Both the position numbers and the translations under genes were made by a program. A DNA stretch of 8,730 nt from Planctomycetota bacterium (GTDB lineage: Bacteria > Planctomycetota > UBA8742 > SKZP01 > JAIOTL01), in assembly GCA_021106775.1 (NCBI GenBank), contig JAIOTL010000304.1, positions 1 through 8,730 on the forward strand, written 5' to 3'. The notes beneath the pieces were generated by a model that saw nothing but the letters and a program-made list of their open reading frames with translations, searched no databases and was not told the DNA's origin. Positions 1-4,613 of the stretch are shown one piece after another. Within the stretch, counting starts at the first letter, position 1, and every line of letters begins with the position of its first letter.

Positions 1-255
1 CTTTACAAGGCGACATGGATGTACATGAACAAGATGGATTTCAGCAAACTCGCAGCAATGGCGAAGCTTTACTGCTCGGAGGTAGCGTATCGCGTTGTGA
101 ATCATGGGGTGCAGCTTCATGGTGGATATGGCTTGATGAAAGAATACAATGCCGAGAAATTTTATCGCGACCAGAAACTATTAGAGATTGGTGAGGGCAC
201 GTCGGAAGTCCAGCGCATAGTGATTTCAAGGCATCTCGGTTGCAATCCAATGTAG
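1..255 (+). CDS. Acyl-CoA dehydrogenase, C-terminal end (partial)
   Basis: This is the last 84 codons of an acyl-CoA dehydrogenase, the flavoenzyme that introduces the alpha,beta double bond into acyl-CoA during fatty- or branched-acid oxidation. The frame is open from base 1 and ends at TAG 253-255, so the start lies upstream of the window. What is visible is the C-terminal helical domain. LHGGYGLMKEYNAEKFYRD is the conserved flavin/tetramer-contact stretch. It is followed by LLEIGEGTSEVQR, where the Glu of IGEGTSE aligns with the catalytic base of the MCAD/SCAD type (the EGT motif), and by the terminal ISRHLG. The final residues CNPM are non-conserved. Which acyl chain it uses cannot be told from this fragment. 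No clear terminator follows before the tRNA cluster. Confidence 0.93.
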   Translation, partial: LYKATWMYMNKMDFSKLAAMAKLYCSEVAYRVVNHGVQLHGGYGLMKEYNAEKFYRDQKLLEIGEGTSEVQRIVISRHLGCNPM

Positions 256-322
256 CTATTTATTACAAAAAAAGTGAACAATCTCAATAAAGCTATGGTT
301 ATAAAATGGATAACTGATATTT

Positions 323-412
323 GGGGAGATGGCCGAGAGGCAAGGCGATGGGTACGAAGTTGCCCATAATATTGACTAGTTCAATGGGACGGTTCGATTC
401 CGTCTCTCCCCA
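323..412 (+). tRNA. Class II tRNA-like gene 1, 10-nt anticodon loop, identity undetermined
   Basis: A complete class II cloverleaf can be drawn. The acceptor stem is GGGGAGA 323-329 with TCTCCCC 405-411. The D stem is GCC 332-334 with GGC 344-346 and a Ser-like D loop (GAGAGGCAA). The anticodon stem is ATGGG 348-352 with CCCAT 363-367. The long variable arm is ATTGA 371-375 with TCAAT 381-385. The T arm is GACGG-TTCGATT-CCGTC 388-404. The discriminator is A412, and the following TCA is not CCA. The anticodon loop 353-362 (TACGAAGTTG) has 10 nt instead of 7; a T353-G362 wobble would reduce it to 8. No anticodon sits in the normal register after U33, although CGA (Ser) and GAA triplets occur in the loop. 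It may be a decoding-defective pseudo-tRNA, a non-decoding tRNA or a frameshift-type tRNA. The upstream TATAAA at 300-305 could be its -10 box, but no good -35 accompanies it. Confidence 0.6.
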
Positions 413-444
413 TCAAAATTTTGGAATCCCAAACTAAGAGTTTT

Positions 445-530
445 GGGGAGTTGCCCGATTGGATAGGGGATAAGTATATACATCACTTATTGAGATTACT
501 CACACAGTAGTTCGAATCCACTACTCTCCA
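445..530 (+). tRNA. Class II tRNA-like gene 2, tRNA-Tyr relative with 11-nt anticodon loop
   Basis: It aligns arm by arm with the real tRNA-Tyr at 586-670 and shares the 5' stretch GGGGAGTTGCCCGA. The acceptor stem is 445-451 with 523-529 (one G-U). The D stem is CCC 454-456 with GGG 466-468. The anticodon stem is ATAAG 470-474 with CTTAT 486-490. The variable arm is TGAG 491-494 with CTCA 499-502. The T loop TTCGAAT is at 511-517, with a T stem carrying one A-C mismatch (A509/C519). The discriminator is A530, and the next bases are CAT, so no CCA is encoded. The anticodon loop 475-485 (TATATACATCA) is 11 nt, or 9 nt if T475 pairs with A485. The anticodon stem differs from tRNA-Tyr at two pairs, both changed on both strands (G-C to A-T). 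Either a diverged duplicate of tRNA-Tyr or a tRNA-like RNA with a non-decoding role. Confidence 0.55.
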
Positions 531-585
531 CATTTTGAAAATGTTCTTGCATTTCTGAAAACATAAGCTAAACTTTTTTCTTTCT

Positions 586-670
586 GGGGAGTTGCCCGAG
601 TGGTTAAAGGGGATGGGCTGTAAACCCATTGCGTCATGCTACAGTGGTTCAAATCCGCTACTCCCCACCA
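586..670 (+). tRNA. tRNA-Tyr (anticodon GTA)
   Basis: Canonical class II bacterial tRNA-Tyr. The acceptor stem is GGGGAGT 586-592 with ACTCCCC 660-666, the discriminator is A667 and CCA is encoded at 668-670. The anticodon stem is ATGGG 613-617 with CCCAT 625-629 around the loop CTGTAAA, giving GTA at 620-622. The long variable arm lies at 630-642 and the T loop is TTCAAAT. A weak promoter-like pair lies upstream (TTGCAT 547-552, 16 bp, TAAACT 569-574), so it may have its own start as well as reading through from the tRNA-like genes. Confidence 0.96.
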
Positions 671-683
671 TTTTTATTCGGTT

Positions 684-757
684 GCGGGTGTTGCTTAATG
701 GTAAAGCTCCAGCCTTCCAAGCTGACCACGTGGGTTCGATTCCCATCACCCGCTCCA
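684..757 (+). tRNA. tRNA-Gly (anticodon TCC)
   Basis: Canonical tRNA-Gly. The acceptor stem is GCGGGTG 684-690 with CACCCGC 747-753, the discriminator is T754 and CCA is encoded at 755-757. The anticodon loop CTTCCAA gives TCC at 716-718. It lies 13 bp after tRNA-Tyr, so the two are almost certainly co-transcribed. A terminator hairpin starts at the next base. The beta subunit of its synthetase is encoded in the same window (4614-6767). Confidence 0.96.
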
Positions 758-782
758 TTCCATCTATGATGGGATTTTTTTT
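758..782 (+). terminator. Intrinsic terminator after tRNA-Gly
   Basis: A 7-bp stem, 758-764 with 768-774 (core CCATC-TAT-GATGG, one T-G wobble near the base), is followed directly by eight T residues at 775-782. It abuts the CCA end of tRNA-Gly. It would end or attenuate the Tyr-Gly transcript before tRNA-Thr. A separate promoter for Thr in the AT-rich 783-862 stretch is possible but not clear (TTGTTA at 822-827 has no well-spaced -10). Confidence 0.75.
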
Positions 783-862
783 ACATTTAGCGAGATTAGC
801 AATATTTTATTATGAATTAAATTGTTAAATGTAATATGGAATATGATTTAATAGATTTATAT

Positions 863-938
<76 letters not shown>

Positions 939-948
939 TAAATGCGTG

Positions 949-974
949 CTTCGGGACATCCCCGGAGTTTTTTT
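949..974 (+). terminator. Intrinsic terminator of the tRNA cluster
   Basis: The stem CTTCGGG 949-955 with CCCGGAG 961-967 (7 bp, one T-G pair) has a 5-nt loop and is followed by seven T residues at 968-974. It begins 11 bp after the CCA end of tRNA-Thr. It is a strong Rho-independent terminator that closes the cluster. Confidence 0.82.
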
Positions 975-1020
975 ATATTAAACATGCTAGTACAATATTA
1001 CATTAATTTTGCGACATCAT

Positions 1021-1087
1021 TGGTAGGTCAGGCATCTTGCCTGACACTCAGCATCAATATTAACAGGCAGGGATGCTTGTTCTACCA
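1021..1087. repeat. 67-bp imperfect palindromic element (REP/MITE-like)
   Basis: The left arm at 1021-1045 begins TGGTAGGTCAGGCATC. The right arm at 1062-1087 ends in CTACCA, and its reverse complement begins TGGTAGAACAAGCATC, so the ends are an imperfect inverted repeat of about 25 bp. The left arm is itself a perfect hairpin: 8 bp, 1027-1034 with 1038-1045, loop TCT. It sits alone between a terminator and a promoter, and no coding frame uses it. The nested-hairpin design is that of dispersed REP or MITE-like elements. Only one copy is present in this window, so dispersal is inference. Confidence 0.6.
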
Positions 1088-1163
1088 TTCACTGAAACTT
1101 ATGTTACATGTGCTATATTTGTTGTATTGTGTTAGATAAATACAAGTCATGAAATAATGTTAC

Positions 1164-1192
1164 TTGGTGCTGAAACTCGAAAAGTGTATAAT
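1164..1192 (+). promoter_or_regulatory. Sigma70-like promoter for the beta-helix gene
   Basis: The -35 box TTGGTG at 1164-1169 is followed by a 17-bp spacer and a perfect consensus -10 box TATAAT at 1187-1192. The start of transcription would fall near 1199, giving a leader of about 20 nt that carries the ribosome binding site GAGGTGA (1211-1217 region) before ATG 1220. This is the best promoter in the window. Confidence 0.7.
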
Positions 1193-1219
1193 GCTTTTTG
1201 TCTATTAATGAGGTGAGTT

Positions 1220-1777
1220 ATGGACGCATATCGAAATTTAAGAAGGTCAAAGGCAAGCAATCAAAGAACTTGCAGAAATACAGACAATTTTCAATCTCAA
1301 TGCACATCAAGAAGACAAGAATATGAATTTGAAAATGAGTATATTCAACCCAAAACCAATATAAATGAGGGAAAACAGCAGAATCTTAATCTTGTAGATT
1401 TCAAGGATTATTACATTGAATCTGAATACTGCTTAGTTGTTGCGGATTATTATGTTAATTGCACAATTAGTATCGGTATTTCAGGTAAACTTACTATTCA
1501 ACCTGGAACACGTCTCTTTTTTAACAAAGATGCTGGAATAATCTGCGAAGGACAATTAATCGCGAATGGTACAGTGCAAAATCCAATACTCTTTTCTGCT
1601 GCAGGGAATGCAAAATGGAACAATGTTAGTATCGCCGGTAAATACGCTAAGGATTCTCAAATAACATACTGCAATTTTGAAAACGGTTCAGGTATAAAAC
1701 CTAATGAATCTCAATTGTTGCATTACTTTGATTACGAAGACGAATGCTTTGTCAAAGATTCAATAGGTGGTTGTTAG
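1220..1777 (+). CDS. Pmp-like right-handed beta-helix protein, N-terminal part (frame broken)
   Basis: These 185 residues are the N-terminal part of a beta-helix protein that continues in another frame from about 1771. Residues 1-55 are hydrophilic and charged with no signal peptide. An in-frame TGA at 1214-1216 rules out an upstream start, and a strong ribosome binding site precedes ATG 1220. From about residue 90 the sequence takes the form of a parallel beta-helix entry (LTIQPGTRLFFNKDAGIICE, then LIANGTVQNPILFSAAG), as seen in secreted or surface beta-helix proteins. The frame closes at TAG 1775-1777 just after the start of a GG repeat (DSIGG). A -1 shift, or restoring one base after 1771, gives a protein of about 490 residues in which the repeats continue at correct length. 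Function unknown; adhesin or surface-layer roles are typical of relatives. Codons are more A/T-ending than in lptB. Confidence 0.72.
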   Translation: MDAYRNLRRSKASNQRTCRNTDNFQSQCTSRRQEYEFENEYIQPKTNINEGKQQNLNLVDFKDYYIESEYCLVVADYYVNCTISIGISGKLTIQPGTRLFFNKDAGIICEGQLIANGTVQNPILFSAAGNAKWNNVSIAGKYAKDSQITYCNFENGSGIKPNESQLLHYFDYEDECFVKDSIGGC

Positions 1778-2691
1778 TAATAGTCGACACTAAGATTGTT
1801 GTCTCGAATTGTGTTTTCAGCAAATGTATTGCTAATAAAGGTGGTGCAGTATATATTTACAATGCAGAAGTATCTTTGAATAATTGCACATTTGCAGAGA
1901 ATTTTACATATACTAGTGGTACGATTTTCATCGCCGATTCCAAATGCAACCTAAATAATTGCGATATTTACAACAACGTATCTAAGGGCAATGCAGCTGG
2001 CATCATTTGCTGCGAAAATTATGGCAGTGGAAATGGTAAATTCAAGCCTAGATTATTTGTCAATAACAGTAAATTCACAAACAATATTGCAGAACATCAT
2101 GGTGGTGCAATTGCTTTGTTTGAATCTATAGCCACAATAAAAAACACCATTTTCAAAATGAACAAAGCCAAAGATTTTATTGGTGGTGCCATTATGGCAG
2201 ATGAATGTACCCTAATCTTGACGAAAACAAAATTCTACGGGAATTCAGCTGGTCTTGGTGGTGCTGTTTACTCAGGCGTTCACAATAATCCTGCTGATTG
2301 GATGAAGCTTAATATAACAAATTGCACTTTTAGGGCAAATAAGGGAGTTAATGGTGGTGCATTAACGGTCGGCAAAATCCCAACAATAATTAGAAATACA
2401 GAATTTGTTGAAAATGTTGGAGAAATTGGAGGTGCAGCATTTTTTAGCGAATATGTAGAGCTTTCCATTGAAAAATGTAAATTTCTGAGAAATCGGGCAA
2501 AAGAAGGTGGTGGCATTGCTGCTGAATGTTCAATTCTGTACGATTGTGTAATATCGGATACGGAATTTATTAACAACCGAGCTAAAGACGTGGGAGGGGC
2601 ATTGATGACCTGGACAAAAGAAGACTCAATTCAATTCGACAATTGCACATTTACTAACAATCAGCCTAACGATACAAAGTTTTCAAGGTAG
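1744..2691 (+). CDS. Pmp-like right-handed beta-helix protein, C-terminal part (frame broken)
   Basis: This frame carries the repeat body of the protein begun at 1220. The ATG at 1744 is only the first in the frame and has no evident ribosome binding site. Residues before about 1771 are out-of-frame readings of the upstream gene, so independent translation is unlikely. About eleven repeats follow, each pairing an FxxN-type turn with a GGA(I/V/L) turn: NCVFSKCIANKGGAV, NSKFTNNIAEHHGGAI, NCTFRANKGVNGGAL, DTEFINNRAKDVGGAL and others. FxxN plus GGAI is the signature of chlamydial polymorphic membrane protein (Pmp) repeats. Asn-Cys pairs recur at the same coil position, suggesting an internal Asn/Cys ladder. 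The protein stops straight after a last NCTFTNN repeat, with no autotransporter barrel, transmembrane anchor or sorting signal. How, or whether, it leaves the cytoplasm is not explained. Confidence 0.72.
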   Translation: MLCQRFNRWLLVIVDTKIVVSNCVFSKCIANKGGAVYIYNAEVSLNNCTFAENFTYTSGTIFIADSKCNLNNCDIYNNVSKGNAAGIICCENYGSGNGKFKPRLFVNNSKFTNNIAEHHGGAIALFESIATIKNTIFKMNKAKDFIGGAIMADECTLILTKTKFYGNSAGLGGAVYSGVHNNPADWMKLNITNCTFRANKGVNGGALTVGKIPTIIRNTEFVENVGEIGGAAFFSEYVELSIEKCKFLRNRAKEGGGIAAECSILYDCVISDTEFINNRAKDVGGALMTWTKEDSIQFDNCTFTNNQPNDTKFSR

Positions 2692-2794
2692 ATGATTGGA
2701 ATTAGCTGTTCTGTGCTTGTTTATTTTCAATATAGATCGTTTTTGCTCATATTTTCTAGAATTTTCAAAACTTATATTCATGAACGTTTAGAGC

Positions 2795-2823
2795 TTGCCA
2801 GAGTTGGTTTTGTTGTATATAGT
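2795..2823 (+). promoter_or_regulatory. Probable sigma70-like promoter for lptB
   Basis: TTGCCA at 2795-2800, a 17-bp spacer and TATAGT at 2818-2823 make a good match. An overlapping alternative is TTGGTT 2804-2809, 16 bp, TATATA 2826-2831. Either would start just upstream of the ribosome binding site GGGG (2849-2852) and ATG 2859. Confidence 0.5.
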
Positions 2824-2858
2824 TGTATATAAATGTACGAGAACATTTGGGGCATGAG

Positions 2859-3596
2859 ATGGCGCGTCTTGAAGTCAGAAACATCGTAAAATCGTTTAAA
2901 AACCGAACAGTTGTTAAGCAGGTTTCGTTCAATGTGAACTCTGGCGAAATTGTCGGACTGCTCGGACCTAACGGCGCGAGTAAAACGACATCCTTCCGCA
3001 TAGCAATCGGGATGCTTCGACCTGAGGCAGGCATGGTGCTGATTAACGGTGAGAACGTAACAAATATGCCGATGTTCAAGCGTGCACGCAAAGGTATCGG
3101 ATATCTGGCGCAGGAAGCGGTAATTTTCAAGAAACTAACGGTTTTTCAGAACATTTTTGCGATTCTCGAAGCACGCGGACTATCACGTAAGCTTGCGAAG
3201 GAAAAGACGCGACAATTGCTGCGTGAATTCGGGCTTCAGCTCTTGAATAAATCACGTGCAGGCAATCTTTCCGGTGGTGAGCGGCGCAGGCTTGAAATCG
3301 CGCGAGGTCTGTCGACTGAGCCACAGATTATGCTCATGGACGAACCGATTGCCGGCGTTGATCCTATCGCAATTGCAGAAATCGTCAAGCATATCAGGAA
3401 TCTGAAGAAGAAGAATATCGGCATTCTTATCACTGAACATCAGGTGAAAGATGTTTTGCCAATTCTCGACCGTGCATATATTATTCATGACGGGCGCGTG
3501 ATATTTTCAGGCACACCTCAGGAAGTTGTAGCAAATAATGCGGTGCGCGAATATTATCTTGGTGAAGATTTTGTATTACCCGAAAAAGTTGATTAA
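2859..3596 (+). CDS. lptB: LPS export ABC transporter ATP-binding protein LptB
   Basis: The 245-residue protein matches the length of LptB (about 241), the cytoplasmic ATPase that works with LptF/LptG to extract lipopolysaccharide from the inner membrane and drive it across the Lpt bridge. In order it has a Walker A region 36-43, the Q-loop in GIGYLAQEAVIFKKLTVFQN (79-98, typical of LptB), the ABC signature NLSGGERRR (136-144), Walker B IMLMDEP with AGVDP (157-169), the switch His194 (TEHQV), and the C-terminal AVREYYLGEDF tail of the LptB/branched-chain ATPase type. I chose ATG 2859 because it follows GGGG at 2849-2852 and begins with the family's usual MARLEV. A TTG at 2823 would add 12 unconserved residues. 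Odd feature: Walker A reads GPNGASKT, with Ser41 (AGT 2979-2981) where Gly is expected. The partners lptF, lptG, lptA and lptC are not in the window. Confidence 0.9.
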   Translation: MARLEVRNIVKSFKNRTVVKQVSFNVNSGEIVGLLGPNGASKTTSFRIAIGMLRPEAGMVLINGENVTNMPMFKRARKGIGYLAQEAVIFKKLTVFQNIFAILEARGLSRKLAKEKTRQLLREFGLQLLNKSRAGNLSGGERRRLEIARGLSTEPQIMLMDEPIAGVDPIAIAEIVKHIRNLKKKNIGILITEHQVKDVLPILDRAYIIHDGRVIFSGTPQEVVANNAVREYYLGEDFVLPEKVD

Positions 3597-3673
3597 ACAT
3601 AATTAATTCATATGTTCTTTCAGTTTAGGCGAAATTTATTAAACTACCTACTTCGCATGCAATTGAGACGTAA

Positions 3674-4534
3674 ATGAAAATTATTAAATCTAACGTGCTG
3701 AATGAGCCTGATATTTCAATAATTATCCCCGCTTTCAACGAGGAGAATTATCTGCCACTCGGACTGCGCAGTCTTATTCATCAGAAAACGTCACTAACAT
3801 GTGAAATCATCCTCATTGACGATTTTTCGACCGACAGAACCGTTGAAATCGCGGAAATGTACAATTGCACGGTTTTTAGCAACGCGAAAAAGTTAAATGT
3901 GTCAGAGATGAGGAATTTTGGATTTTCTAAGTCGCACGGCAAAGTTGTACTTTACATGGACGCGGACATCGCATTCTCACGGAAATACTTTGAAAACATG
4001 TGCAGACCCATTATTGATGGTAAATATGATGTGACGCTTTGTTTCTGGCAGACTGTGCTGGAAAATCGGTACAGAATTCTACCCGACAAACATTCGCGCT
4101 TTTACGCCCTGCTCCTGCGTGCTTTGCCTGAAATATGCTGGCGGAAAGCACCAATCCGCGGATTTCGATGGTTTGAGAACTGGTTCAAGCGAATGAAACA
4201 AGAGGGGAAACTTTTATCGTTGCTCTCAATCCCAGACCGTGTACATACTTCGATGATTGCGATGAGACGGGATATTCCTGGGAAGTTTGGCGGGTGGACT
4301 GCGGGGTTTGGTGCGCATGCGGATACATCGTTTTCCAACAACGTCTATGAGCATGCAAGAAAAACGCGATGGATTCTCGGCGTAAACATGTATTACTCCC
4401 TCAGACGCTTTATGCCCAAGGACGAGAACGAGTTTATTCGCTGGCTTCTTCGAAAAATCGGGATAAAAATTAAAAACAAGGGTAAAAATATTCGCGATAA
4501 AGGCGGTTACATCGACCCCAAAGGTATCAGGTAA
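3674..4534 (+). CDS. Family 2 (GT-A fold) glycosyltransferase
   Basis: A 286-residue glycosyltransferase that transfers a sugar from a nucleotide-sugar donor, probably at the cytoplasmic face. The GT2 landmarks are in order: the first strand ISIIIPAFNEENYLPLGLRS (about 14-33), the nucleotide-binding EIILIDDFSTDRTVEIA (44-60), and the metal-binding DxD motif YMDADIAF (DAD at 96-98). The C-terminal half (GGWTAGFGAHADTSF and later) is the acceptor side and is poorly conserved; I cannot assign donor or acceptor. There is no signal peptide or obvious membrane segment, though the basic C-terminus (RKIGIKIKNKGKNIRDK) could touch the membrane. It starts 77 bp after lptB with only a weak ribosome binding site (GAG near 3665) and no clear promoter of its own, so it probably reads through from lptB. 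That context suggests envelope polysaccharide or LPS modification (inference). Confidence 0.85.
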   Translation: MKIIKSNVLNEPDISIIIPAFNEENYLPLGLRSLIHQKTSLTCEIILIDDFSTDRTVEIAEMYNCTVFSNAKKLNVSEMRNFGFSKSHGKVVLYMDADIAFSRKYFENMCRPIIDGKYDVTLCFWQTVLENRYRILPDKHSRFYALLLRALPEICWRKAPIRGFRWFENWFKRMKQEGKLLSLLSIPDRVHTSMIAMRRDIPGKFGGWTAGFGAHADTSFSNNVYEHARKTRWILGVNMYYSLRRFMPKDENEFIRWLLRKIGIKIKNKGKNIRDKGGYIDPKGIR

Positions 4535-4557
4535 ATGCATCTGTCTGTAAAATATTG

Positions 4558-4588
4558 TTGAACCTGCCTGCAATTCAAAGTATTTAAT
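4558..4588 (+). promoter_or_regulatory. Possible promoter for glyS
   Basis: TTGAAC at 4558-4563 (4 of 6 to consensus) lies 19 bp before TTTAAT 4583-4588, or 17 bp before the weaker TATTTA 4581-4586. It is in the 79-bp gap between the glycosyltransferase and glyS. Spacing or -10 quality is imperfect in either reading. Confidence 0.33.
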
Positions 4589-4613
4589 GTGTAAAACAAA
4601 TTTTGAGGATTAA

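Noticed and set aside
323..412. Selenocysteine tRNA
   Set aside because: The acceptor stem is 7 bp, the D stem is 3 bp, and no TCA anticodon is in place.
323..530. Introns in the anticodon loops of the tRNA-like genes
   Set aside because: Only 3-4 extra nt, far too short for a group I or II intron, and removing them does not give a clear 7-nt loop with U33.
592..828. 78-codon + strand frame
   Set aside because: It reads through tRNA-Tyr, tRNA-Gly and a terminator; the codons are explained by the RNA genes.
942..1139. 65-codon + strand frame
   Set aside because: It covers a terminator and the palindromic repeat, has no ribosome binding site and shows no protein-like pattern.
1766..1777. Programmed -1 frameshift signal
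   Set aside because: No X XXY YYZ slippery heptamer in the required phase and no clear downstream pseudoknot, so a plain indel is more likely.
2823..2858. TTG start adding 12 residues to LptB
   Set aside because: No ribosome binding site at proper distance, it overlaps the likely -10 region, and the added residues are outside the family's conserved start.
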